A DNA stretch of 64,000 bases from Parapedobacter defluvii (GCF_014642075.1 NZ_BMIK01000003.1:124001-188000), one strand, 5' to 3'. Counted from the first letter of the stretch, positions 25,162 to 34,084 are shown. Notes: generated by a model not told the origin, from the sequence alone. A program made the numbers and translations.

Positions 25162-25545
25162 ATGTCACAAAAAACAATCAAAATCACAGGATGGACATTG
25201 ACCATCATTTTAGGACTTGTGTTTACAATGAGTGCCTTTATGAAACTTACGCAAAACGAAACAGCTTTGGCTCAGGCTTCTTCGTTCGGGATTGATACCA
25301 CCACTTATCAGTTCATCGGGATTATTGAAATCATCTCGCTGATACTCTTCATTGTTCCGAGAACAGGAATTTTAGGGACATTGTTGTTAGTAGCCTATTT
25401 GGGTGGAGCTATTGTCACACATTTGCAACATCAACAACCGATAGCAATGGCGGTTATTTTTCAAATGCTGCTTTGGATTACGGCGTTTATTCGTTTCCCC
25501 GAACTGAAGCAAAGGATTTTTTTAACTAAAAAAGTACAACAATGA
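25162..25545 (+). CDS. DoxX-like membrane protein
   Basis: About 127 residues from ATG 25,162, with four hydrophobic helices (ITGWTLTIILGLVFTMSAFMKLT first; LLWITAFIRFPEL last). It belongs to the DoxX_2 type often placed beside HxlR and pirin genes. The next gene starts inside its stop codon (ATGA overlap of four bases). It is likely part of a small stress operon controlled by the divergent HxlR regulator. Confidence 0.85.
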   Translation: MSQKTIKITGWTLTIILGLVFTMSAFMKLTQNETALAQASSFGIDTTTYQFIGIIEIISLILFIVPRTGILGTLLLVAYLGGAIVTHLQHQQPIAMAVIFQMLLWITAFIRFPELKQRIFLTKKVQQ

Positions 25546-26429
25546 TCATACGCAGAAACATTTCAAAAATAACTCAAAACCATTGGCATAATGGTTTTTT
25601 GGGAACAGGACATCGTGCAATGGCGGTATTGGACGGTGTATCTTACAAAGACAGTGACCCTTTTATTTTGTTTATGGACGACAGCCTGAACCTTCCTGGT
25701 GGAGAACCCGTAGGAGGAGCACATCCACACGCTGGGTTTGAAACCTTGAGCTTGGTTTTGGAAGGCAATGAAAAAGATTGGAAAACGGGAAGTTTTGAAC
25801 TAATGACCGCCGGAAAAGGCATTATCCACACCGAAGAAATCACTTCCAAACAAAAACTTCGTATGCTGCAAGTGTGGTTGGTACTACCGCCCGAAAAGCG
25901 ATACGCTCAACCTTTCTTACAAAAGATACTATTGGAAGACGTACCCAAAATTAAAACCGATACATACGAAATTCGTGTGTATAGCGGAAGCAGTAACGGA
26001 TTGATTTCGCCATTAAAAAACCATACGCCATTTACTTTGGTGGACTTCAGGTTAGACAACCGAGCTGTGGTATCACAGGAAATTCCATCGCACTATAATG
26101 GTTTGGTATATGTATTAAAAGGCAGTGTGAAAGCAGGCGACAAAATCATCAATGCCGAACAAGCGGGTTGGCTTGATAAAGCGACTGAAGACGGCGATAC
26201 CGAAATACAATTTGAAGCATTGGAAAACGACACCCATTTTGTGTTGTATGCAGGACAGCCTCATAATGTTCCTGTGGTTCATCACGGACCTTTTGTAGCA
26301 GACACAATGGAAGACATCGCACAGATGTATCGAGATTTTCGTCAGGGAAAATTTCCGCATTTGAACGATTTGCCAAGTGAACAAAAAATCACTTCCTTTT
26401 CAGAATCGAGGAAACCTATTATCAATTAA
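25542..26429 (+). CDS. Pirin family protein
   Basis: 295 residues of a bicupin pirin. The N-terminal cupin has the metal ligands in GGAHPHAGFETLSLVLEG and ITAGKGIIHTEE-like sequence (here MTAGKGIIHTEEI), followed by RMLQVWLVLPP. The C-terminal cupin contains YNGLVYVLKGSVKAGDK. Pirins bind iron and some oxidise quercetin; others sense redox state. It overlaps the DoxX-like gene by four bases and is followed by a GNAT-type gene. Confidence 0.92.
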   Translation: MIIRRNISKITQNHWHNGFLGTGHRAMAVLDGVSYKDSDPFILFMDDSLNLPGGEPVGGAHPHAGFETLSLVLEGNEKDWKTGSFELMTAGKGIIHTEEITSKQKLRMLQVWLVLPPEKRYAQPFLQKILLEDVPKIKTDTYEIRVYSGSSNGLISPLKNHTPFTLVDFRLDNRAVVSQEIPSHYNGLVYVLKGSVKAGDKIINAEQAGWLDKATEDGDTEIQFEALENDTHFVLYAGQPHNVPVVHHGPFVADTMEDIAQMYRDFRQGKFPHLNDLPSEQKITSFSESRKPIIN

Positions 26430-26442
26430 AAACAAAAATAAA

Positions 26443-26781
26443 ATGAATTTCAAACAATATGACGATGGCAAAGAAGGGAGATTCTTTGTTATCTTAGACA
26501 ACGGAATGGAAGCAGGGTGGATTCAATACAAATGGTTGGACAACGGCAACCTGCTTGCCAACGGTACAAGGGTTTACGAAGAATTTAAAGACCAAAAATT
26601 GGGTATTCCGCTTTTCAACAGATTGGTGGAGTTTGCCGAAGAAAGGAAAACAAAAATTTATCCACTATGTCCGTTTGTGGTCAAAACCTTTGCCCGGCAT
26701 CCCGAACTAAAACATCTTTTGGCTGACGATTATTTGCAAGACCAAGTAAGAGTAACAGAATCAACGGTTTTACTGGACTAA
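26443..26781 (+). CDS. GNAT-family N-acetyltransferase (YjdJ-like)
   Basis: About 112 residues from ATG 26,443, preceded by the AT-rich spacer after the pirin gene. The short N-acetyltransferase fold shows FVILDNGMEAGWIQYKW, NGTRVYEEFKDQKLGIPLFNRLVEFAEE and IYPLCPFVVKTFARHPE, the last a typical YPLCPFV strand of the YjdJ-type small GNATs. The substrate is unknown. It is the final gene of cassette 3, ending seven bases before the terminal site begins. Confidence 0.85.
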   Translation: MNFKQYDDGKEGRFFVILDNGMEAGWIQYKWLDNGNLLANGTRVYEEFKDQKLGIPLFNRLVEFAEERKTKIYPLCPFVVKTFARHPELKHLLADDYLQDQVRVTESTVLLD

Positions 26782-26787
26782 AGCACT

Positions 26788-26860
26788 TGCACATAACAAG
26801 GGTTTGGCGTAACGGGGGGCGGACGTGCTTCGTACCAACATTATTGCTAAATTGGAGGCG
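26788..26860 (+). repeat. Truncated attC-like site ending cassette 3
   Basis: TGCACATAAC (26,788-26,797) is the exact reverse complement of the first ten bases of cassette 3. Next come the same left arm as the preceding site (AAGGGTTTGGCGTAA...GGGGGGC) and the shared loop with ACCAACATTATTGCTAAATT. A matching right arm with GTTANNNNC is not found. At best a very degenerate arm (CCCCTACGC, GACGTT) occurs near 26,935-26,960. The array therefore seems broken at its distal end. The rest of 26,861-27,136 holds nothing recognisable. Confidence 0.6.
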
Positions 26861-27136
26861 GGCTATCGCCTACATCGGTATGGTGCGTGGGGATATTAGG
26901 AGCAATTGGCCCCGCGCATTTGCGGCCTGCGGAACCCCTACGCTCATGGCCTCTGACGTTCCAGCGCTGTCGCTTCTACGGTGATTGTGATGTCTTGCCG
27001 CAATGCCGACCTGCATGGATATGCCTAAGGAGCATGCCATTCCTTCCGATTTTAATAAATAAAACCGCTGAATTACAATATTTTATTCTTACCTTTAAGC
27101 CAATTAATAATTCAATTAATTTTTTATTCAAAAGCC

Positions 27137-27328
27137 ATGCAAGAAGGCGTAGTAAAATTTTTCAATGAGACTAAGGGTTTCGGTTTCATCACCCCCAAAG
27201 ACGGTGGACGAGAGGTATTTGTTCACTCTTCCGGGTTGAAAGACCAGATCCGCGAAAATGATGATGTCTCATTTGAAGTCGAGCAGGGCCAAAAGGGCCT
27301 CAACGCAGTAAACGTAAAATTGAATTAA
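27137..27328 (+). CDS. Cold-shock protein, CspA family
   Basis: 63 residues, one cold-shock domain with RNP1 KGFGFITP and RNP2 VFVHSSGL plus [20 protein letters not shown]. It binds single-stranded nucleic acid and acts as an RNA chaperone. The leader is AT-rich with TTACCTTTAA at about 27,090, a possible -7 region. A strong terminator follows 24 bases after the stop. First gene of the GC-richer cargo to the right of the cassette array. Confidence 0.95.
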   Translation: MQEGVVKFFNETKGFGFITPKDGGREVFVHSSGLKDQIRENDDVSFEVEQGQKGLNAVNVKLN

Positions 27329-27352
27329 TTTTCTGTTTTTCAGATATTGTAT

Positions 27353-27388
27353 GAAAACCACCAGGGCTAATCCTTGGTGGTTTTTTTT
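27353..27388 (+). terminator. Rho-independent terminator after the cold-shock gene
   Basis: AAAACCACCA pairs with TTGGTGGTTTT around a GC-containing loop and is followed by a run of eight T. It isolates the cold-shock gene from the sigma-factor gene downstream. Confidence 0.85.
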
Positions 27389-27634
27389 GTTCTTTCCACA
27401 CCGCGCTTGCAGGGTGCAACCAGATCTTAGTTATTTACTATTTACAGTTGATGAAATTGAATGATGTAAATTGCAGTGACTTCTTTTAAAAGTGTTAGCA
27501 CATGACAACACTCACACCTGGTGAGCACGGGTATTCAGAAGGGATGGCGCAACGGTAGGGTATTATCGGGGTTTCTCCAATTTGTCCGACTTAATTGCCT
27601 ACATTTACAGCATACTTTCACACGAAAGCAGCAC

Positions 27635-28495
27635 ATGAGACAACTGAAAATATCCGAATCGATTACCAACCGCGAAAATCGATCCCTGAACAGCTATTTG
27701 CATGATATAAGTAAATATGACATGCTTACCGGCGAGGAAGAAGTTGCGCTGGCCGTCCGGATACGTACGGGAGATACTGCTGCGCTGAACCGGTTGGTCA
27801 ATGGGAACCTTAGGTTTGTGATTTCGGTGGCCAAGCAATTCCAGCATCAAGGCGTGGTGCTCGAAGATCTGATCAACGAGGGAAACCTTGGGCTGGTCAC
27901 AGCGGCGAAACGGTTTGACGAGACACGCGGTTTCAAATTTATATCCTACGCCGTCTGGTGGATCAGGCAGAGCATTATGTCGGCCATTTCCGTGCAGTCG
28001 CGCACGGTCCGTCTGCCATTAAACCAGATTACTGATTTAGTCAAAGTGAAGCGGTCGCAATCCGAGCTGGAGCAGCGGTTGGAGCGTGAACCCACCGTGG
28101 AGGAGCTGGCCGGGGTGCTTGGCGTTTCGCCTGAGCGATTGGCCCGCATATTGTTAAACGGCAATAAGCAGGTTTCGGTAGATGCTCCCTCCCTTCATTC
28201 GCCCGAAATGAGCTTATTGGATTCGTTGCCGGACGGCGGGGTGCCGACGGACCATCGGGCGATGAGCGACTCACTGGAAATCGTTGTCGGAGATGCAATA
28301 CGCAGGCTCCCCCAACGGGAGCAACTGGTGCTGAAACTATTTTTCGGACTCGGCGGGGCTGAACCGAAAAACCTTGAAGAAATCAGCCGGCAGCTCGGGT
28401 TAACCACCGAACGTGTGAGGCAGATCAAAACCAAGGCATTGGCTTGGTTGCAGCATTCTACGGAAGGGAAAAAACTGATCCACTTCAGGAGTTAA
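27635..28495 (+). CDS. Sigma-70 factor, RpoD-like paralogue
   Basis: 286 residues from ATG 27,635 (MRQLKISESITNRENRSLN, the common Bacteroidota RpoD start). Region 1.2 SLNSYLHDISKYDMLTGEEE, region 2 with NLRFVISVAKQFQHQGV, DLINEGNLGL, FKFISYAVWWIRQSI, region 3 (EREPTVEELAGVLGVS) and region 4 with LEEISRQLGLTTERVRQIK are all present. It has no long region 1.1. The divergence from a housekeeping RpoD (for example, KNLEEISRQLG) suggests a second, alternative sigma factor carried with stress genes. The gap 27,389-27,634 shows no other gene. Confidence 0.9.
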   Translation: MRQLKISESITNRENRSLNSYLHDISKYDMLTGEEEVALAVRIRTGDTAALNRLVNGNLRFVISVAKQFQHQGVVLEDLINEGNLGLVTAAKRFDETRGFKFISYAVWWIRQSIMSAISVQSRTVRLPLNQITDLVKVKRSQSELEQRLEREPTVEELAGVLGVSPERLARILLNGNKQVSVDAPSLHSPEMSLLDSLPDGGVPTDHRAMSDSLEIVVGDAIRRLPQREQLVLKLFFGLGGAEPKNLEEISRQLGLTTERVRQIKTKALAWLQHSTEGKKLIHFRS

Positions 28496-28608
28496 TCTTT
28501 CCTGCGCTTCTCTGCCTGTTTTTCCTTCTTGCCTGCCCGTTTTTCCTTTAAACTCTTAACGGCGGCCTTTTTGCCGCCTTCTTTCTTTGATCCTTTATCT
28601 TTTGTCAT
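28492..28608 (-). CDS. Very basic 38-residue protein
   Basis: From ATG 28,608 the protein consists almost only of Lys, Arg, Gly, Glu and Ala (MTKDKGSKKEGGKKAAVKSL, then a similar tail). Such short lysine-rich proteins occur in Sphingobacteriaceae (recalled) and may bind nucleic acid. It converges with the sigma gene and overlaps its end by four bases. Nothing else is recognised in the 298-base gap to the right. Confidence 0.55.
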   Translation of the reverse strand: MTKDKGSKKEGGKKAAVKSLKEKRAGKKEKQAEKRRKD

Positions 28609-28906
28609 GATCGTATAGTTTATTTCTTGTAAGATAAGGTATTTAAATGAAATACCAGATATGTAGCCAAAAATGACTACATTTAGCAACTTCGTATTGA
28701 TCGACTGGTTCTTCCCCGCTTCCGTACCAATCCAGTCATCACATCCAGGGAACAATTCATGCTAGCGTTTTCGACCGTTAAATAATTACACCCAAGAGAC
28801 GTGTATAAATTGCCATAAATAAAAGGCAATAAATTAAAGCAATCGCTTGAGTGCGGTTGAAAGCAAACAAACGGTGAAAACCTACACTCATAAATAATTT
28901 AATCAG

Positions 28907-31135
28907 ATGAAAATCGCTTTTATAGGCACTTACGCCCCCCGCCAATGCGGTATCGGGTCATTTACACAGCACCTCTTCCAATCTACCGGCGACGGTTCCG
29001 GGACATCAGGCAATTTTGTCGTCGCCATCAATGATCCCGGCAGTACTTATATGTATCCTCCGGAAGTGAAATTTATCATCGACCAGGACGACCATGGCAC
29101 GTACCTCAAAGCGGCTGAGTTCATTAACCAAAACCAGGTGGATGTATGTGTTGTCCAGCACGAATTTGGAATTTTCGGCGGGCAGAACGGCATATTCATC
29201 CTGACGTTGCTGCATAGTCTGGAGGTTCCCGTGATGGCTACGTTCCACACCGTGCTCAATAAGCCATCCTACAATCAGCTGGCGGTGATGAAAGAAATCA
29301 CCAGGGTAGCCAGCAAATTAATCGTCATGGCCCACAAGGCAGCGGAGATACTGCGGCAAACGTACGGGGTACCGGCAGAAAAAATCGAACTGGTGCCCCA
29401 CGGTGTGCCGCCCATCCGGTACGATCGAACAGCAGCCCGGCTGGAGTTGGGGCTGGAGACGAAAAGGGTATTGCTGACATTTGGTTTTCTTGGCCGAAAC
29501 AAAGGGATCGAAACCGCTATATGCGCTTTGCCGAGGGTCGTATCGAAATACCCCGACGTCGTGTACGTTGTACTTGGAAAAACACATCCCAATGTGGTCA
29601 AGCACGCGGGCGAAGAATACCGGTTGTTTTTGCACCGGTTGGTCAAGAAACTGGGCCTCGAAGACCACGTGGTATTCCTCAACCAGTACGCGTCGGAAGA
29701 CGATTTGTTCAAATACCTCGCCGCTTCCGACATTTACCTCACACCCTACCTCAATGAGGCGCAGATTACCAGCGGCACCCTGTCCTATGCAGTCGGTGTC
29801 GGTTCAGCCGTCATATCCACTCCCTATTGGCACGCGGCCGAGCTGTTGGCCGAAGGACGGGGAGCGTTATTTAACTTTGCTGATGAGGAGCAACTGACCA
29901 ACCTATTGGTAGATTTACTTGCACATCCCGATAAATTAGAAGCTTTGCGGGATAAGGCGGGAGAATACGGAAAAACCATCACCTGGCCGAAAACGGGCGC
30001 AAGATACCATGAACTTACCAGAGATCTCATGGCCAACGTCCCCAAAGCGATCCTCAAAAAGGATCCGGCATTGGACCGCAGCATACTGCCTCCATTGCGC
30101 TTCGACCACATCGAACGGCTCACGGACCGTGTGGGCATATTCCAGCATGCCAACTTCGGGATTCCGAATTACAACGAAGGGTATTGCCTTGATGACAATG
30201 CACGAGCACTGCTCATGATGCTGATGGCTTATAGGAGGACCAACAGCGAGCAGGCGCTCAAATATATCGCTGTTTACCTTGGCTACCTGAATTATGCGCA
30301 GAACACGGATGGCACCTTCCGGAACTTTATGGGGTTCAATCGGAGTTTCCTCGATGATGTGAGCTCGGAGGATGCCTTTGGAAGGGCTATCTGGGCGCTC
30401 GGCTATGCCATTGCCTATTCGCCGATGGATGCCTATTATCAGGTTGTGCAACGGCTGTTCTCTAATGCAACACCCCATTTTGAACGCCTGAAGTCCATCC
30501 GGAGCATTGCCAATACGCTTATCGGCCTCTATTATTATTTGAAAGACAATCCGTCAAACGAAGAGATGTCCGAACTAACGCGGAAGCTGGCCCAACGTCT
30601 TTATGATGCCTATCAGCTACACCGGACAGACACCTGGCATTGGTATGAATCTCTTTTGGCCTACGACAATGGGCTGCTGCCCATGGCCATGCTGTGTGCC
30701 GCAGAGGTGACAAACAATGCGTCGTTCAGGGATGTGGCATTTGAAAGCCTGGAATTCCTGGAATCGCATACGCTTTCCAAAGGACACCTGAGCCTCATCG
30801 GCAATGAGAATTGGTACAGGCAAACCGGCGTTCCCTCGCCATTTGCCCAACAGCCTGTTGATGCCATGGCTATGGTGCTGCTTTACTTCCAGGCCTACAG
30901 CTATGCGGGAGATCCCCGTTACCTCAGCCGGCTGTATACGTCATTCATGTGGTTCTTGGGCGAGAACGATCTCCGCGTGAGCATGTATGATTTTGACACC
31001 CACGGTTGCTGCGATGGATTGCAACGCGACGGCGTAAATCGTAACCAGGGTGCAGAAAGCACGCTGGCGTATCTTATTTCGTATCTGGCGCTGCAACATA
31101 CCTTTGAAAAGCCCTACGGCAGCATCGTATCATGA
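28907..31135 (+). CDS. GT4-type glycosyltransferase with C-terminal alpha-helical domain
   Basis: 742 residues. Residues 1-370 form a GT-B glycosyltransferase: GTYAPRQCGIGSFTQHL at the N-terminus, VVQHEFGIFGG, the acceptor-side VPHGVPP, LLTFGFLGRNKGIETAI, and SDIYLTPYLNEAQITSGTLSYAVG as the donor-site motif. Residues 390-742 are a separate helical domain (YNEGYCLDDNARALLMMLMAYR, TFRNFMGFNRSFLDDVSSEDAFGR) resembling an (alpha/alpha)6 barrel. Such two-domain enzymes occur beside mannan- or trehalose-related genes in Bacteroidota. Product unknown. The desaturase and amylase genes follow on the same strand. Confidence 0.82.
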   Translation: MKIAFIGTYAPRQCGIGSFTQHLFQSTGDGSGTSGNFVVAINDPGSTYMYPPEVKFIIDQDDHGTYLKAAEFINQNQVDVCVVQHEFGIFGGQNGIFILTLLHSLEVPVMATFHTVLNKPSYNQLAVMKEITRVASKLIVMAHKAAEILRQTYGVPAEKIELVPHGVPPIRYDRTAARLELGLETKRVLLTFGFLGRNKGIETAICALPRVVSKYPDVVYVVLGKTHPNVVKHAGEEYRLFLHRLVKKLGLEDHVVFLNQYASEDDLFKYLAASDIYLTPYLNEAQITSGTLSYAVGVGSAVISTPYWHAAELLAEGRGALFNFADEEQLTNLLVDLLAHPDKLEALRDKAGEYGKTITWPKTGARYHELTRDLMANVPKAILKKDPALDRSILPPLRFDHIERLTDRVGIFQHANFGIPNYNEGYCLDDNARALLMMLMAYRRTNSEQALKYIAVYLGYLNYAQNTDGTFRNFMGFNRSFLDDVSSEDAFGRAIWALGYAIAYSPMDAYYQVVQRLFSNATPHFERLKSIRSIANTLIGLYYYLKDNPSNEEMSELTRKLAQRLYDAYQLHRTDTWHWYESLLAYDNGLLPMAMLCAAEVTNNASFRDVAFESLEFLESHTLSKGHLSLIGNENWYRQTGVPSPFAQQPVDAMAMVLLYFQAYSYAGDPRYLSRLYTSFMWFLGENDLRVSMYDFDTHGCCDGLQRDGVNRNQGAESTLAYLISYLALQHTFEKPYGSIVS

Positions 31136-31322
31136 CTGGGCGCGATCAGAAAATAAATACAGGCATTAGTTTGGTGTTTTTCCAACTAAATAACCTACCT
31201 TTATGATAATTAATAAGATACAGATACACGTCTCCGGGTTACCACTTTCCTCTTACCGCAACCAAAGTGGGCTTTAATATTCGATCTCTGCATCCTCCGT
31301 TTACATTTTAAAGCCCATTATC

Positions 31323-32087
31323 ATGGTCATTTTGTTTTTTTTCGTCGGGATATGGTATCTCTCGTTATTTTCCCAGACCTTTTTCCAGCATCGGTATGCA
31401 GCGCATGGCTCATTTACGATGAGCCGGTTCTGGGAGCGTTTTTTCTTCGTGTTTTCATATATTACGCAGGGCTCTTCCTACATGAGCCCACGGGCCTACG
31501 CCATTATGCACCGTATGCATCACGCGTATACCGATACCGAGCGGGATCCGCATTCGCCTAACTTCTCATCAAATATCTTTGCCATGATGTGGCGTACACG
31601 GAACATCTACCTCGACATTGACAGAAGGCGTATGCAAGTGGAGGAGCGATTTACAAAAAACCTGCCCAATTGGGAGCGGCTTGACCGGTGGGGCAATGCC
31701 CCGCTTTCGAGGGTGCTGTGGGTAGCCGCCTATATTGCCTTTTTTCTGCTGTTTGCCAACAGCTTGTGGTGGTTCCTGCTGCTTCCCATCGTCATTACCA
31801 TGGGTGCCTTCCACGGGGCCGTGGTCAATTGGTTTGCGCATAAATACGGTTACATCAATTTCAGGCTTAAAAACACTTCACGCAACCTGCTGGTGGTTGA
31901 CGTACTGATGCTCGGCGAGTCTTATCACAACAATCACCATAAACATCCTTCTTCGGCTAACTTCGGTAGGCGCTGGCACGAAATCGATCCGGTATACCCC
32001 ATTGTCCTGTTATTGAAGTGGCTACGGGTTATCAATTTCCCGAGGGCAAACACGTTGGCACCGGAGGTTCGACCGGCAACCCATTGA
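31323..32087 (+). CDS. Acyl-CoA (delta-9-type) fatty acid desaturase
   Basis: 254 residues, an integral membrane di-iron desaturase. The three histidine boxes are HRYAAH, HRMHHAYTD and ESYHNNHHKHP, and hydrophobic segments lie between (VAAYIAFFLLFANSLWWFLL). The enzyme would introduce a double bond in membrane acyl chains, a common cold or stress response. The stop is 13 bases before the alpha-amylase ATG. A possible -7 TACCTTTA is at 31,196-31,203. Confidence 0.9.
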   Translation: MVILFFFVGIWYLSLFSQTFFQHRYAAHGSFTMSRFWERFFFVFSYITQGSSYMSPRAYAIMHRMHHAYTDTERDPHSPNFSSNIFAMMWRTRNIYLDIDRRRMQVEERFTKNLPNWERLDRWGNAPLSRVLWVAAYIAFFLLFANSLWWFLLLPIVITMGAFHGAVVNWFAHKYGYINFRLKNTSRNLLVVDVLMLGESYHNNHHKHPSSANFGRRWHEIDPVYPIVLLLKWLRVINFPRANTLAPEVRPATH

Positions 32088-32100
32088 GGCCCGCACGATA

Positions 32101-33588
32101 ATGGAAAATGGCACCATGTTCCAGTTCTTCGAGTGGTATTATCCGGCGGATGGTACGCTTTGGAACCACCTGAAGGCAGAAGCCAGCCGGCTCAAAGCCT
32201 TAGGTATCGACGCCGTATGGCTACCGCCGGCCGGCAAAGGCATGGAGGGACCGTCTTCATCTGGCTATGATTCTTATGACCTCTATGACCTGGGGGAATT
32301 TGACCAGAAAGGCTCCATACGGACAAAATACGGGACAAAGGAAGAACTGCTTAGCGCCGTGCATGCCAGCAAGCTAGCCGGGCTTCAGGTGTACTGCGAC
32401 ATCGTGCTGAACCACATGGGGGGCGGAGACGAAAAGGAAACCATCGCGGTAAGGCGGGTAAATCCGCATAGCCGCAACGATTTCTTAGATGGGTCGCACT
32501 TCATCGAGGCATATACCAAATTCACGTTCCCGGGCCGGAACGGGCAGCATTCGGCATTTATCTGGGACTACCAATGTTTCAGCGGACTGGATCACAACGC
32601 CCTACCTAGCGAAGCCGCCATTTACTGCATCCAAAACCAATATGGATCAGGTTGGCAGGATGTAGCAGGGCAGGATGACGGCAACGCCGATTACCTGATG
32701 CTCACGGATATTGATTTCCGTAACCCAGCTGTGGTACAAGAGCTTACGGCTTGGGGGAACTGGTTTTGCAACTCCGTCGGTTGCGATGGATTTCGGCTGG
32801 ATGCCGTGAAACACATCAATCCGGAATTCCTTAACCAATGGCTGGATACCCTTAGGGATACATTCAAGCGGGAGTTTTTCACCGTCGGCGAATACTGGGC
32901 TCCGGAAGATCCCGATGCGCTGTTGCAATTTATCGAAACCACGGGTGGCCGCATGTCGTTGTTCGACGCACCGCTGCAACGCCATTTTTCGGATGCTTCC
33001 AAATGTCCTGAAATGGTTGATCTACGGCGGTTGTTTGACGGCACGTTGGTGCTCAATCGCCCGCAGTTGGCCGTCACACTGGTCGAAAACCATGATACCC
33101 AACCGCTGCAGGCGTCAGAGAGCACCGTTGAACGTTGGTTCCGGCCAATTGCCTACACGATTATCCTATTGAGGAAAGATGGGTACCCCTGTATATTCTA
33201 TCCCGATCTTTATGGCAGTGCTTACCGAGACACCGGGGGCGACGGCCATCTGCATGACATTGTCCAGCAGCCCGTGGATGAACTTGCCGTATTGCTGTAT
33301 GTAAGGAAACAGCTCGCCTACGGTACGCAACATGATTACATTGACAATGCACGGTCTATCGGTTGGACAAGGGAGGGAGAACGCAATCGGTCGGGCTCGT
33401 CATGCGCCGTGCTGATTTCAACTGATGCAGCGGTGTCCAAAACGATGTACATTGGCAAGCAACACGCCCGCCGGCGTTATGTGGATTGCCTTGGGCATGT
33501 ATCTGGCGAAGTGGTTGTTCATTTGGACGGCACAGCAGCATTCCATGTAGCCGGTAAATCAGTGAGTGTTTGGATTCTTGCGGAATAA
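32101..33588 (+). CDS. Alpha-amylase, GH13 (cytoplasmic type)
   Basis: 495 residues without a signal peptide. GH13 conserved regions are DIVLNHMGGGD, GCDGFRLDAVKHI (nucleophile Asp), FFTVGEYWAPE (acid/base Glu) and LVENHDTQP (stabilising Asp). The start NGTMFQFFEWYYPADGTLWNHL is typical of the AmyS/GH13_5 group. It would hydrolyse alpha-1,4-glucans such as internal glycogen. It is closely spaced after the desaturase, so probably one transcript, perhaps for glycogen use under stress. Confidence 0.93.
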   Translation: MENGTMFQFFEWYYPADGTLWNHLKAEASRLKALGIDAVWLPPAGKGMEGPSSSGYDSYDLYDLGEFDQKGSIRTKYGTKEELLSAVHASKLAGLQVYCDIVLNHMGGGDEKETIAVRRVNPHSRNDFLDGSHFIEAYTKFTFPGRNGQHSAFIWDYQCFSGLDHNALPSEAAIYCIQNQYGSGWQDVAGQDDGNADYLMLTDIDFRNPAVVQELTAWGNWFCNSVGCDGFRLDAVKHINPEFLNQWLDTLRDTFKREFFTVGEYWAPEDPDALLQFIETTGGRMSLFDAPLQRHFSDASKCPEMVDLRRLFDGTLVLNRPQLAVTLVENHDTQPLQASESTVERWFRPIAYTIILLRKDGYPCIFYPDLYGSAYRDTGGDGHLHDIVQQPVDELAVLLYVRKQLAYGTQHDYIDNARSIGWTREGERNRSGSSCAVLISTDAAVSKTMYIGKQHARRRYVDCLGHVSGEVVVHLDGTAAFHVAGKSVSVWILAE

Positions 33589-33701
33589 AAACGCGTTATG
33601 GATAGATGGGATATTTTGGTTGAAAAGATTGTCAATGGATTGGCTATATGGTGCATGATCTAAACGAGCGTCCAAGAGGCGGTTGTCCCGAGCAGATCAG
33701 C

Positions 33702-33729
33702 CAGCATGTGGGCTATTGCCCACATGCTG
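33702..33729. terminator. Perfect 12-base hairpin between convergent genes
   Basis: CAGCATGTGGGC, loop TATT, GCCCACATGCTG. It lies between the convergent alpha-amylase and SHOCT genes and could end transcription from either side, although the T-run is poor. Confidence 0.6.
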
Positions 33730-33783
33730 AATAAACACCCTTTCTTATAGAATGACACACAACTTGAGGCAGTAGGCGGCGAA

Positions 33784-33996
33784 TTATCCTTCCAGGATTT
33801 TCCTCTTTTCCAGGTATTCTTCTTTGGTTATTTGGCCTGAGGCAAAGCGCTTTTTTAAAAGATCGAGCGGTGTACCTTTCGTCGTTCTTTGGCCAGGAAT
33901 ATCGTAAGGAATGGCAAAAATCCAAAAGAGCAACACAATCCAAATCAACCACCATACGAGGTGCATTCCCCAGAAATAATATTCGTAATTCATCAT
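33784..33996 (-). CDS. SHOCT-domain small membrane protein
   Basis: 70 residues. One membrane helix (MHLVWWLIWIVLLFWIFAIPY) is followed by a C-terminal SHOCT motif (LLKKRFASGQITKEEYLEKRKIL). SHOCT is a short oligomerisation motif found at the ends of many small membrane proteins. The function is unknown. It stands alone on the minus strand. Confidence 0.85.
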   Translation of the reverse strand: MMNYEYYFWGMHLVWWLIWIVLLFWIFAIPYDIPGQRTTKGTPLDLLKKRFASGQITKEEYLEKRKILEG

Positions 33997-34084
33997 TTCA
34001 ATTCTTTAAATGTTATCTTCATCTTCACTAAAATATGTCTCACTGGTCGTCCAATTCCGACCCCGGAACATCCAAAGTAGTTGT

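Larger units (their letters stand above)
15037..26860 (+). mobile_element. Integron-like array of three gene cassettes
   Basis: Three AT-rich units lie head to tail: unit 1 15,037 to about 22,503 (six genes), unit 2 22,504 to about 24,660 (SDR, AraC), unit 3 24,661 to about 26,860 (HxlR, DoxX, pirin, GNAT). The first ten bases of each unit are exactly complementary to the ten bases opening its own terminal site: GTTATAGCCA/TGGCTATAAC, GTTAGTGGCA/TGCCACTAAC and GTTATGTGCA/TGCACATAAC. That cassette-specific pairing is the fingerprint of integron cassettes, whose ends were joined in a circular intermediate. The cassettes are longer and hold more genes than classic ones, and they carry their own promoters. 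Confidence 0.7.

Noticed and set aside
26787..27136. Open frames across the truncated cassette end
   Set aside because: They read through the recombination half site and show no protein pattern.
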